Positions 37,553 to 46,551 are shown, counted from the stretch's first letter. The stretch is DNA of 64,000 nucleotides from CAIPAT01 sp041665605 (GCA_041665605.1 JBAYIO010000008.1:17021-81020); one strand, 5' to 3'. The notes: generated by a model from the letters alone, not told the origin. A program made the numbers and translations.

Positions 37553-39685
37553 ATGGAACGTGAAGAAATCGTCGCCCGACACGCCAAAGCACATAAAATG
37601 ACCCTGGCGGAGTCCGCCGCGCATCTGCCGCCGCAGCAGACCATGTCCTGCCCTGCCTGCTGCCGCAAACATCTCGCCTGCGCCCTGGAATACGCCGAGG
37701 AGATCATGTGCGGACACGGCGCGGATAAATCTCCATTCGACATCGATCACCGCCCGGATCTAGCCAAGCATGTCTGCGCCGCCGAGGAACACGCCCGCGC
37801 CATCGACCGGCGCGCGGCGGCAACGCTGCGCACATTGCGCCACGATCTCGACGCCCGCGCCTGGCAGCCGGACCCGCGCGATCTGGACGCCCTGCGCCGC
37901 CTCTGGCTGGACACCCTGGCCCCCGCTTTGCCCGGTCCGGCCAGTCTGCCCGGTCCGGCCAGTCCGACTCCGCTTACCGCCCCCCGCAAACCCTGCGGCA
38001 CCTGCGGCAGCCGCCCCGCCCCCCGGCCTGTTCCCGCTTTGAGTGCTCCGACCCTCCCGGCTGCTTCCCCGGCTGCTGCTCTGCCCGGTCACCATTCACC
38101 AGTCACCATTCACCATTCACCATTCACCATTCACCATTCACCATTCACCATTCACCAGTCACCAGTCACCATTCACCAGTCACCAGTCACCCGCTTCGAC
38201 GTAGTCGTGCCTTTAGCCGACACCACCGCCGCCGCGAAAGACGCCCCCGAGCTGCGCTACGCCCTGCGCTCCGCCGCGCAAAACCTCACCGGACTCGGCC
38301 GCATCTTCATTATTTCAAAAACCTTCCCCGCCTGGCTCGACCCGGCGCACATCGTCCACGTCCCCTGCGCCGACCGCGCCGGATGGAAAGACTTCAACCT
38401 GATCAAAAAAGTTCTCGCCGCCTGTGAAGCCGGGGTCTCTGAACAGTTCGTCTTCTGGTCCGATGACCAGTTCCTGCTGCAGCCGGCGGACGCTTCGACA
38501 CTGCTCCCGGTCGCCGAAGGCAATGCCGGCGAATGGACCGAGGAGACCTGGCAGGCCAAATTCAACGCCAAACCGTCCACCACCTGGTGGCACCGCCTGC
38601 ACAACACCGTCAAACTGCTCCAGTCCAGAGACAAAACCGCCTGGAACTTCGACAGCCATCACCCGACGCTCTACCGCCGCGACCAGTTTAAACAGATCAT
38701 GCGCGAGCTGGATATCCTGAATGAATCGCGGCATCCCGCGGACGGCTACACCATCAACTCTCTGTACTGCAACATGGCCGGCTGCACCCCCGCCCCGCCC
38801 CGCGCCCTGGTCCGCTGCGCAAACTGTCTCCCGCAATCCGGCACCGTCTTCTGGAACGTCAACGAGCCCAAAGCCTGGCCAGCCGCCGAAAAACATCTCA
38901 CAACCATTTTCCCGCTCCCGGCAAAATGGGAATCGGTTTCAGTCCCGACCAGTCTGCCCCGTCCAGCCAGTCCGGTCCCGGTTTCCGCTCTCACCTGCAC
39001 CGGTGATCGTCCGGTGCAATTCGGCATCTGCCTGAAAATCATGGAGCGCATGAATCCGCGCCCGGCGCAATGGCTGATCGTTGACGACGGCAAAACTCCG
39101 ATCGCTCCGGAACTTATTCCGGACTGGGCCGAATACGTCCGCCGCGAACCGTTGCCAGCCGACCCGCCGATGACGCTGGCTAAAAATATTCTTGCCGGAT
39201 TTGAGCATCTAAAACATGATACAGTAGCCTTCATCGAGGATGATGACTGGTATCCGCCATCATATCTGGCGGAACAATTGAAAGAGGCAAAGGGATATGA
39301 AGCCAGCGGCGCAATGGTAAGACATTATTTTCAACTGGTTAAAAATGCTTATGCCATATTTAATCGTAATTTTGCAATCACTGCTTCATTATTTTTAAAT
39401 TCTGCATCAGCCATTAATACCTATAAACAGGTTTGTGTTAATCAGCCCGACGGCAATGGTCTTGATGTTTTGTTCTGGCAGCGTTTTTCCGGGAAAAAAT
39501 ATCTGCACTCCAATATCTCGGCCACATCGGTCGGTATTAAAGACTGGCCATGCGGACGCGGTCCGGGATTTGCCCCGACTCATCAATCATCCAAAGGCTT
39601 TACCGCCGATGCCGCGCGCATTTTTTTGAAAAAATGGCTGCAGGAAAATGAAGCATTATGGTATTTAGAGGAGAATCTTAAATGA
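37553..39685 (+). CDS. Stealth-like plus GT2-like glycosyltransferase fusion
   Basis: 710 residues. N-terminus: Cys/His-containing helical region (MSCPACCRKHLACALEYAEE) and Pro-rich linker with CGTCGS. Then a 33-residue repeat array (HHSPFTI units, about 180-212). The Stealth-like domain follows: FDVVVPLADT, ELRYALRSAAQNLTGLGRIF, IISKTFPAWL, GVSEQFVFWSDDQFLL. Last is a GT2-like domain (QWLIVDDGKTPI, VAFIEDDDWYPPSYLAEQL, with the DDD acid motif). Stealth enzymes transfer sugar-1-phosphates in capsule synthesis. A phage copy could modify host surface, virion or DNA sugars. AAGGAG site. Confidence 0.7.
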   Translation: MEREEIVARHAKAHKMTLAESAAHLPPQQTMSCPACCRKHLACALEYAEEIMCGHGADKSPFDIDHRPDLAKHVCAAEEHARAIDRRAAATLRTLRHDLDARAWQPDPRDLDALRRLWLDTLAPALPGPASLPGPASPTPLTAPRKPCGTCGSRPAPRPVPALSAPTLPAASPAAALPGHHSPVTIHHSPFTIHHSPFTIHQSPVTIHQSPVTRFDVVVPLADTTAAAKDAPELRYALRSAAQNLTGLGRIFIISKTFPAWLDPAHIVHVPCADRAGWKDFNLIKKVLAACEAGVSEQFVFWSDDQFLLQPADASTLLPVAEGNAGEWTEETWQAKFNAKPSTTWWHRLHNTVKLLQSRDKTAWNFDSHHPTLYRRDQFKQIMRELDILNESRHPADGYTINSLYCNMAGCTPAPPRALVRCANCLPQSGTVFWNVNEPKAWPAAEKHLTTIFPLPAKWESVSVPTSLPRPASPVPVSALTCTGDRPVQFGICLKIMERMNPRPAQWLIVDDGKTPIAPELIPDWAEYVRREPLPADPPMTLAKNILAGFEHLKHDTVAFIEDDDWYPPSYLAEQLKEAKGYEASGAMVRHYFQLVKNAYAIFNRNFAITASLFLNSASAINTYKQVCVNQPDGNGLDVLFWQRFSGKKYLHSNISATSVGIKDWPCGRGPGFAPTHQSSKGFTADAARIFLKKWLQENEALWYLEENLK
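38088..38190 (+). repeat. CATTCAC/CAGTCAC heptamer array inside glycosyltransferase
   Basis: About fourteen tandem heptamers (CATTCAC, CAGTCAC) in frame. Three heptamers are seven codons, giving HHSPFTI/HQSPVTI repeats between the N-terminal region and the Stealth-like domain. Confidence 0.95.
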
Positions 39686-40362
39686 ACTTCATTATTCGAG
39701 CCCCGCATTATCGTAACTCATCCGCCGGCATTCGCGTGCTGCACCGCCTGGCGGAACTGCTTAATCAGGCCGGCTATAATGCCATATGTACTAAGCAGTG
39801 CCAGAAAATCAAAGGCGATACAATTGTTATCTATCCGGAAATTACCAGAGGCAATCCGTTTAAAGCAAAATATATAGTCCGTTATATCCTGAATGCACCC
39901 GGCAGACTAGGCGGTCCTTCGTCCTTTGCAAAAAGTGATCTACTGGTTGCTTATTCACCCGATCTGTCCGGATATGCTCAGGGTGAAATATTGACTGTTA
40001 ATGTAATCGAAGATTTTTTCTGTTATAACGGAGAAACAAAAAGCCTTGATTATTTTTACAAGGGGAAAGGCATTAATACCGAACATCCGGCAATACAGGG
40101 ACTGGCTGAGATTACTCCGCAATGGCCGGCAAGCCGCCTGGAACTGTCCGATATTCTTAAAAAGACCAGGACGCTATATACCTATGATAACTATACATGC
40201 TTAATCAGCGAAGCTATTCGCTGCGGTTGCAACGTAATGTATGTCCATCCGGATCACAATATTAATCCCGTTCAGCTTTTCGATGGCGATCTGGATTATT
40301 CGAAAGAGTCGGATCAGGTAAGGCGCTTAATTCAGCGTTGTTTAAAACTTATTAATCATTAA
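39682..40362 (+). CDS. Putative GT-B type glycosyltransferase
   Basis: 226 residues, overlapping the fusion gene at ATGA. NFIIRAPHYRNSSAGIRVLH then RLAELLNQAGYNA resembles the N-terminal Rossmann half of group 1 glycosyltransferases. TLYTYDNYTCLISEAIRCGC resembles the donor-side SEA motif. Shorter than free-standing GT1 enzymes. Low GC compared with upstream genes. Likely acts together with the fusion protein. Confidence 0.6.
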   Translation: MNFIIRAPHYRNSSAGIRVLHRLAELLNQAGYNAICTKQCQKIKGDTIVIYPEITRGNPFKAKYIVRYILNAPGRLGGPSSFAKSDLLVAYSPDLSGYAQGEILTVNVIEDFFCYNGETKSLDYFYKGKGINTEHPAIQGLAEITPQWPASRLELSDILKKTRTLYTYDNYTCLISEAIRCGCNVMYVHPDHNINPVQLFDGDLDYSKESDQVRRLIQRCLKLINH

Positions 40363-40374
40363 AATGGTATCATC

Positions 40375-40521
40375 ATGCCCAAATGCGGACAAAAAACCGA
40401 AGTATACAGCCGGGTATGCGGCTACTTCCGCCCGGTAGCCAACTGGAACAAAGGCAAAAAGGAAGAGTTCAAAGACCGCAAAACCTACGCCGTCCCGCCG
40501 GCGTCCCCGCCCAAAAAGTAA
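40375..40521 (+). CDS. Stand-alone NrdD-type glycyl-radical domain
   Basis: 48 residues: MPKCGQKTEVYSRVCGYFRP then VANWNKGKKEEFKDRKTY and a Pro/Lys tail. This matches the C-terminal end of class III anaerobic ribonucleotide reductase (NrdD), including RVCGY, where the Gly bears the radical, and the NWNKGK segment. The usual upstream zinc CxxC is reduced: MPKCG keeps one Cys. No rest of nrdD is present. It lies 12 bases after the glycosyltransferase stop, in the same frame, as the last phage gene; no strong ribosome site. By analogy with GrcA/YfiD it might repair or replace a damaged host NrdD radical domain. A nrdD remnant is the alternative. Confidence 0.75.
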   Translation: MPKCGQKTEVYSRVCGYFRPVANWNKGKKEEFKDRKTYAVPPASPPKK

Positions 40522-40765
40522 TTTTATGCAACCCTGAACCTCAAATTTAACAATTCTAATAAGTACTGTATGGGGAGCCATTTTTTTTTGCCAGCTCCCA
40601 TAATCCGCCGGACAGAACACAGCTTTTATTGAAATCGCACCCATGGAGCTTATTACAATCGCGCAACATAAACTTGTTTTAGAGCAATCCCGAGTTATAT
40701 TTCCTAGTCTTAATAACATTATCAGGAAATGAATTTACGTAAGTGATGAAAAGGCACGAATAAAG
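40522..40765. other. Phage/chromosome junction region without genes
   Basis: No credible gene. It contains an imperfect inverted repeat (TATGGGGAGC, 40569-40578, with GCTCCCATA, 40594-40602) whose loop holds T9. Repeat families stop before this point and GC drops, so a prophage attachment site may lie here, but no second att copy is visible in the window. Confidence 0.45.
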
Positions 40766-41164
40766 ATGAGTCTTAAAGATTATATTTTCAGAAAACCAGC
40801 AGAATTTGCGATAGACTATACCGAAATAGAAGGCCTGTGCCATATTGTTTACCCCAAAGGGCATTTTGATGCCGCGGTATCCGGAACCGCCGAAAAAACA
40901 ATAATAGAAATAGTCGAAAAAACTAACAGTCTTATTTTTAATCTGAACAACCTGGAATACGTCAGCAGCGCAGGTTTGCGCGTATTTCTCGTAGTCGCAA
41001 AGAAAATGAAAGTAAAAAATTGCCCGCTGCATTTCTGCTGTCTCAATCCAAACGTCAGGCAGGTATTCGAAATCAGCAATTTTCATACGATTCTCGAAAT
41101 ACATGATTCTGAAAATGAAGCGCTGGATAAAATAAAGCTTAAAACGAAAAAAGACAGTCAGTAA
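40766..41164 (+). CDS. STAS-domain protein (anti-sigma factor antagonist type)
   Basis: 132 residues. NLNNLEYVSSAGLRVFLVVA carries the phosphorylatable-serine motif (DLxxxxYVSSAG) of SpoIIAA/RsbV-like anti-anti-sigma factors. These switch partner kinases by phosphorylation. No cognate kinase is in the window. Followed after 15 bases by the CDF-like gene, perhaps one transcript. Confidence 0.85.
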   Translation: MSLKDYIFRKPAEFAIDYTEIEGLCHIVYPKGHFDAAVSGTAEKTIIEIVEKTNSLIFNLNNLEYVSSAGLRVFLVVAKKMKVKNCPLHFCCLNPNVRQVFEISNFHTILEIHDSENEALDKIKLKTKKDSQ

Positions 41165-41179
41165 CGGTGGCGCTTTAAA

Positions 41180-42085
41180 ATGAACAATACAGAAGGGTTC
41201 AACGATTCGGAAAGACAAAAAGCACTGCGCATGTCTTTTATCGCCGGTCTGTTCGATGTAATCATTACTGTTGCAGCATTCGCCTTTTCAAATTCCAGCG
41301 TGCTGCTGGCTGACTTCTTAAAAACTACCATTGAATTCATCGCTGTTCTTCTTTCCCTGTTAGCAATGCGCAGAGTATGCAAGGGTGCCGACTCCAACTT
41401 TGAATATGGGCTCGGTAAACTGGAAAATCTTTCCAGCATGTTTGTCGGAACGACCATGGCGCTCTCTTTCATGATAATAACCGGCATGGCTCTCAAAAAC
41501 ATAATTCATCCGGAGCATATATCCGGTTACGGTTTATGGATAAGCATATTTTCACAGACTATATATTTTTTCATAAACGGCCTGCTGTGCCTGAAAAATA
41601 GTCGAGCCGCAAAACTGGGAGCCTCGCCGATCATGGCGGCGCAGGCGCGGCTTTTCCTGACAAGATTCATCGGCAATCTGTTTATTCTGCTTTCACTGGT
41701 GCTGAGTATGTCGCTCAAAGATTTCAAATGGAGCGTGTATATAGACCCGACCGCCTCGCTAATGATCGCATTCGCCATATTCCTGTCAACCATCGGCATC
41801 TTCAAAAACTCCTTCATGGATTTACTGGACAAAACGCTTGAAGAGAATCACCAGATAATAATCCTGGGCGAACTGGCGCTGTGTTTTGACGAATATGAGC
41901 AGATCCACGGAATCCGCTCAAGACGTTCCGGCAACAAAGTCTATATAGAAATTTTCATCGAATTTGACCCCGAAAAAAAGGTGCATGAAATTACTCAGAC
42001 AATTTCTAAACTTTCTACGAATATATCCCGGAAAATAACCGGCAGCAGCGTGACCATAGGCATAATTCCGCCTGTGACTGCCTAG
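41180..42085 (+). CDS. Cation diffusion facilitator-like membrane protein, atypical metal site
   Basis: 301 residues, about six membrane helices and a cytoplasmic C-terminal domain, as in CDF (ZitB/YiiP) transporters. The expected DxxxD of helix 2 reads DFLKT (VLLADFLKTTIEFIAV) and the HxxxD of helix 5 has no His or Asp (AQARLFLTRFIGNLF). It has the CDF architecture but may move something other than Zn/Mn, or sense. The C-terminal domain (VYIEIFIEFDPEKKVHEITQ) is CDF-like. Confidence 0.7.
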   Translation: MNNTEGFNDSERQKALRMSFIAGLFDVIITVAAFAFSNSSVLLADFLKTTIEFIAVLLSLLAMRRVCKGADSNFEYGLGKLENLSSMFVGTTMALSFMIITGMALKNIIHPEHISGYGLWISIFSQTIYFFINGLLCLKNSRAAKLGASPIMAAQARLFLTRFIGNLFILLSLVLSMSLKDFKWSVYIDPTASLMIAFAIFLSTIGIFKNSFMDLLDKTLEENHQIIILGELALCFDEYEQIHGIRSRRSGNKVYIEIFIEFDPEKKVHEITQTISKLSTNISRKITGSSVTIGIIPPVTA

Positions 42086-42217
42086 CGGTTGCTTTTTCGC
42101 ATGCCCCGGTCTCCCGTTTGAATAATTAATAAGCATGGGATGCCTTGATTTTAAGTGTTCAAATAGTAGAGTATCCTCTATCTCAACGGAGTAATTATTT
42201 AATTTAAAAGAGAAGAT

Positions 42218-42586
42218 ATGGAAGATATTTTCATTGTGATTTTTGAAATAACCATATACTTTTTCGGCATACCTTTTGATTTAGCCTCTTACTATGACGA
42301 AAGAAGTGATAAAAATCAAACATTGCTAAAGTGTATTTTAATGTTTATCGCTGGAACTATCATCGGCCTGCTGTCCTGGGTATTTATTCCCAAAGTCATG
42401 CTCCCTTATTCCTGGTTGAGAATCTTGACTTTTATTCTTTCCCCGGTGCTGGCCGGTTTTATTTCATTACAAATTGCCAGATTCAAAGCAAAACGCCGGG
42501 AAGTATGGCCCTGGCGGCATTTCTGGTATTCATTTTTCGCCTGCCTGGGCCTGGTCTTAGTCCGGTTTGTATTTTGCACAAGATAA
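42218..42586 (+). CDS. Hypothetical integral membrane protein
   Basis: 122 residues with three to four hydrophobic helices (IFEITIYFFGIPFDLASYY, LMFIAGTIIGLLSWVFIP, FILSPVLAGFISLQIA, FFACLGLVLVRFVFC). No family recognised. Convergent with the acyltransferase gene, 13 bases apart; no clear terminator in between. Confidence 0.55.
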   Translation: MEDIFIVIFEITIYFFGIPFDLASYYDERSDKNQTLLKCILMFIAGTIIGLLSWVFIPKVMLPYSWLRILTFILSPVLAGFISLQIARFKAKRREVWPWRHFWYSFFACLGLVLVRFVFCTR

Positions 42587-42599
42587 CCGCACTCCTCTG

Positions 42600-45500
42600 T
42601 TACACCGTTGCGGCGAATTTTTCCTCCACCAGTTTTTTGGCGGTTACATAATCGAATTTGCCGGTACCCAGCAGCAGAGCGTCTTTCATCGGCATGATGC
42701 GGCGCGGCGCCCAGAGTTCGCTTAAACCCTGATCACGAAAATGTTTAAGCAAAGCCGCGGAATCGGCGCTCAAATTAGTGGTTATCAAGACCAACTGTTC
42801 GCCTTTGCGCTGGTCAGGAATTGCGATGACGCCGTTGATTGCTTTCGGCCATAAAGCGTTGATTGCTGATTCAACCGCGGCCAGCGAGACCATTTCACCG
42901 GCAATCTTGGCAAAACGCTTCACTCGGCCTTTGATTGTGACGAAACCCGCGTTGTCTATCTCCACAATATCGCCGGTGTCATACCAGCCGTCCGGTGGCG
43001 GCTGCAACTCTCCAGGCCGGTCATGCCGCATATAGCCCTGCATGATATTATCGCCTTTAATCAGCAGCCGTCCGCCGTTTTCAATGCCGGGAACAGGCTC
43101 AAGCCGGTGCTTAATACACGGCAGCAGCCGGCCGACGGTTCCGTACTTGTTATACATGGGAGTATCCAGACATACTACCGGCGAGGCTTCAGTCGTGCCA
43201 TACCCCTCAAAAATCCTGACCCCGAACTTTTCCATCCACAGTTTCACCGTGGATTCTTTGAGTTTTTCGGCCCCTACCACCGCGAAACGGACGCTGAAAA
43301 AGTCATAAGGATGCGCCACGCGCCCGTAACCGGACAGAAAAGTGTCAGTACCGAAGATTACCGTAGCCATCGAGTCATAACAGAGCTCGGAGATAAGCCG
43401 GTAATGCAGCGGCGACGGATAAAAGAAGGTTCTGATCCCGGTCAGCAGCGGCAGAACCGTTCCCATGCACAAGCCGAACGAGTGAAACATCGGCAGACAA
43501 TTCAGAACGCGGTCCTGCGAATTAAGCGAAATGATGCTTAAAACCTGAGTCCGGTTCGCCTGAATGTTGCGGTGGCTCAACAATACCGCTTTCGGCGTGC
43601 CTTCGGAGCCGGAGGTAAAAAGAACTGTCGCGGTTTCGTCCGGCTTTGCTTTCGGCATCAGGCGCAGCAGTGAGCGGAACATCCCAACGGCTATCTCGAA
43701 GCACGAAATACCCGCCTTGACATCCTCCAGACAGATCACCCGCAGTCCGGAGTTTTTCAGCGCCTCTTCCAGTCCTTCCAGATGCGCAGTAGTGATGAAT
43801 TTGCGCGAAGTGAAAATAGTTTTGATGCCGACGGCGTTGCAGCAGGCGGTAATCGAGGCAATACCGGCGGTGAAATTGATCATGCATGGAATCTTGTCAT
43901 GCGCCAGCATTCCCCAGAACGCGACCACATTCGGCAGCGAATTGGGAATCATCAGTCCGGCATATTTTTCGCCGCCGCAGCGCTTGCTCAGAACATTGCC
44001 CAGGATGTAGCTTTTGCGAATCAACTGCCGGTAATTGATTACAGTGCGGGTGGAATCTTCGGCAATCAGATGTCCGCCGCCGTAGATGTCCGCAGCATTC
44101 AGCAGCGAACGGAACAGGTGTTCATCTATCCGCGAGGTATTGTACATCATCTCGACCATCATATCGTAAATCCCGGCGGAAATCTTCTGCCGGCGCTCCC
44201 GTCCTTTGAACGCCTGATCCACCTCGAAACGCCTGGGTTCCAGCACGGTCAGCGTAATCTTCGGAAACCAGCGGGTTTGAACTTTGTCCTTTATATAGGA
44301 GAATTTGGAATATTGAGCGCCGTCAATCCGGATCGGCAGCACCATTGCCCCGGATTTTTCGGCAACCATGCCGGAGCCTTCATAAACCTTCATCAGCGCC
44401 CCGGTAACGGTGATTCTGCCTTCCGGAAAAATCATGCATTTGCGGTCTTTCCGGATTTCCTCAATCAATGACCTGGCGGCCATCGGCTTGCCCGGGTCCA
44501 TCGGGAACGCGGTGACCAGCGACAGCCCGGCTTTCACCCACCATTTTTTCGCCATTTGCGTATTTACCGCAAAGGTAATCTTCTCCGGCATGAATGCCGC
44601 GATCAGCATCGCATCCAGCAGCGAAGTATGGTTGGCAATAATCAACACCCGCTCTCCGGCTTTGCTGTAATTCTCCAGGTGCTTAACTTCAACCCGGAAC
44701 AGAACGGAAAGCACACTGCGGAACAGCGAACGGAACAGCGCATCCGGCAGCAGACGGCAGATATAAATGCCCACCAGCAGATTAAGCAGGGCCGTCAGCA
44801 GAAAAATCTGCGGGACCGTCATGTGAAACGCCAGTGCGATCACCACCACCAGCGCCGCGGCAACCATGAACATGGCATTGACAATATTATTGCCGGCAAT
44901 GATCCGCGCCGTCTCGGACGGATCGGCACGGTGCTGCAGCATGGCATACAGCGGCACAATAAAAATCCCGCCGCAGGCGGCAAGCATGAACATATCCAGT
45001 GCCAGCCGCCAGCAGGCAAAATGCCTGCCAAATTCAGACAGCGAAACAATCACCGCTCCCGGTACCATGCCATTACAGGTGAAATAAAGGTCAGCGATAA
45101 ACAGCGACATGCCCAGCGCGCCAAGCGGCACAAACGTCGTCTGCACCAGCCCCTTCAGCAAACGATTGCACATCACGGAACCGGTGCCGATGCCAAGCGT
45201 GAAAACAGTCAGGAAAAACGTGACTACGGTTTCGTCCGCGCCAAGTATGTTTTTACAGAATGCAGGTAATTGCGACAGCAGCAGCGCACCGACAGACCAG
45301 AACCAGGAAATCCCCAGCACGCAGAGAAAAATCGCTTTCTGACTTTTGATGCTTTTCAAAATAACGATGGTTTCATGCACAAAATTGTAGTTGACTTTCA
45401 GGTTCGGAGATGGCGGTTGCGAGCGCGGAATCCAACGGCTTGCCAGATAACCCGAAGCTGCGACGGCGACCAGTCCGAAAGTCACGATGGCTTCACCATA

Positions 45501-46034
45501 CTGGCGCATAATGAGAATGCCGCCGAAAATCGTTCCACCCAGTATCGCCAGATAAGTTCCGGCCTCAACATACGCATTCCCGGCAATCAGTTCATTCTCT
45601 TTCAGATGCTGCGGCAGCAACGCGTATTTGATCGGACCGAAGAATGTGGAATGCGTGCCCATCATGAACAGTAAAAATAACAGTATTACAGGACTTTTGA
45701 ACATTTGCGGCGCACCATCCCGGACCATCATCATCATTGCAATGCCGGCCAGTACCATGATGATGATTTCGACGATTTTAATAATCCTGGTAATTGCGCC
45801 GCGGTCGTATTTATCGGCAAGCTGCCCGGCTGTGGCGGAGAACAGAAAAAACGGCAGCATAAAGATTCCCGCGGCAATATTTACCAGCAGCGCGGCATGT
45901 TCATTCATGGATACCAGTTTGTAGGTAATCAATATCAACAGCGCATTCTTGAAGAAATTGTCATTGAAAGCCCCCATAAACTGAGTGATGAACAGCGGCA
46001 GAAAACGGCGTGTTTTAAAAAGTTCCAGTCCCAT
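42600..46034 (-). CDS. aas: LplT-PlsC-Aas triple-domain acyltransferase/acyl-ACP synthetase
   Basis: 1144 residues in one chain. About 1-420 is an MFS transporter like LplT (lysophospholipid flippase; FLPLFITQFMGAFNDNFFKN). About 440-640 is a PlsC-type acyltransferase with HX4D in IANHTSLLDAM and the FPEGRITVTG motif. About 650-1140 is an AMP-binding acyl-ACP synthetase with TATVLFTSGSEGTPKAVLLS and GWYDTGDIVEID. Together they would re-import and re-acylate lysophospholipids at the inner membrane. In E. coli LplT and Aas are separate. It starts two bases after the marR stop, so both form one operon. Confidence 0.9.
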   Translation of the reverse strand: MGLELFKTRRFLPLFITQFMGAFNDNFFKNALLILITYKLVSMNEHAALLVNIAAGIFMLPFFLFSATAGQLADKYDRGAITRIIKIVEIIIMVLAGIAMMMMVRDGAPQMFKSPVILLFLLFMMGTHSTFFGPIKYALLPQHLKENELIAGNAYVEAGTYLAILGGTIFGGILIMRQYGEAIVTFGLVAVAASGYLASRWIPRSQPPSPNLKVNYNFVHETIVILKSIKSQKAIFLCVLGISWFWSVGALLLSQLPAFCKNILGADETVVTFFLTVFTLGIGTGSVMCNRLLKGLVQTTFVPLGALGMSLFIADLYFTCNGMVPGAVIVSLSEFGRHFACWRLALDMFMLAACGGIFIVPLYAMLQHRADPSETARIIAGNNIVNAMFMVAAALVVVIALAFHMTVPQIFLLTALLNLLVGIYICRLLPDALFRSLFRSVLSVLFRVEVKHLENYSKAGERVLIIANHTSLLDAMLIAAFMPEKITFAVNTQMAKKWWVKAGLSLVTAFPMDPGKPMAARSLIEEIRKDRKCMIFPEGRITVTGALMKVYEGSGMVAEKSGAMVLPIRIDGAQYSKFSYIKDKVQTRWFPKITLTVLEPRRFEVDQAFKGRERRQKISAGIYDMMVEMMYNTSRIDEHLFRSLLNAADIYGGGHLIAEDSTRTVINYRQLIRKSYILGNVLSKRCGGEKYAGLMIPNSLPNVVAFWGMLAHDKIPCMINFTAGIASITACCNAVGIKTIFTSRKFITTAHLEGLEEALKNSGLRVICLEDVKAGISCFEIAVGMFRSLLRLMPKAKPDETATVLFTSGSEGTPKAVLLSHRNIQANRTQVLSIISLNSQDRVLNCLPMFHSFGLCMGTVLPLLTGIRTFFYPSPLHYRLISELCYDSMATVIFGTDTFLSGYGRVAHPYDFFSVRFAVVGAEKLKESTVKLWMEKFGVRIFEGYGTTEASPVVCLDTPMYNKYGTVGRLLPCIKHRLEPVPGIENGGRLLIKGDNIMQGYMRHDRPGELQPPPDGWYDTGDIVEIDNAGFVTIKGRVKRFAKIAGEMVSLAAVESAINALWPKAINGVIAIPDQRKGEQLVLITTNLSADSAALLKHFRDQGLSELWAPRRIMPMKDALLLGTGKFDYVTAKKLVEEKFAATV

Positions 46035-46036
46035 GA

Positions 46037-46531
46037 TTAACTCCTATACTTAAACGCGGTTGATTCTTCTGCGGCAACAGCTTTCTCCAGACGCGCCATA
46101 TACCGGTTTATATCGTCAATTTCCTTTGCAGAAAATTCCGCCATGAGTTTTTTTACATAATCCCGGTACGGCTGCTCGACTTTTTCGAGAATTTCCCTGC
46201 CGGTTCCGGTCAGTTCAATATGGTAACAGCGACGGTCATCCGGGACACTCAACCGCCGGATCAGGCCGGATTTTTCCATGCGGTCCAGAAGGCCGGTAAT
46301 ATTTGACTTGTCCACCAGCAACTGTTCACCAAGTTCGCTTTGAGTCAGCGGCTTTTCAGCATACTTCAACACCATCATAATGTTGAATTGTACTTCCGAT
46401 GAAAGAAAGTTGCTGAAAAAATGTTTTGCCCGCTTTTTCAGCAATATTCCAGTCCACCACACGCCCATCAGCGCCTCATGGTCACGGTCTGCAAAACTGA
46501 CCAGTTCGTTATGACAGTATTTCTTTTCCAT
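46037..46531 (-). CDS. MarR-family transcriptional regulator
   Basis: 164 residues with a winged helix (LTQSELGEQLLVDKSNITGL, then LDRMEKSGLIRRLSVPDDRR). It likely represses its own operon with aas through the palindrome upstream, responding to a lipid-like ligand; that ligand is inference. GGGT/GAGGG ribosome site. Confidence 0.9.
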   Translation of the reverse strand: MEKKYCHNELVSFADRDHEALMGVWWTGILLKKRAKHFFSNFLSSEVQFNIMMVLKYAEKPLTQSELGEQLLVDKSNITGLLDRMEKSGLIRRLSVPDDRRCYHIELTGTGREILEKVEQPYRDYVKKLMAEFSAKEIDDINRYMARLEKAVAAEESTAFKYRS

Positions 46532-46551
46532 ATGTAACCCTCACAAATTTA

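Noticed and set aside
38088..38190. A possible CRISPR array
   Set aside because: Units are 7 bases with no spacers, and lie in a coding frame.
40569..40602. Terminator at the phage end
   Set aside because: The T9 run is in the loop of the inverted repeat, not after the stem, so it does not fit an intrinsic terminator.
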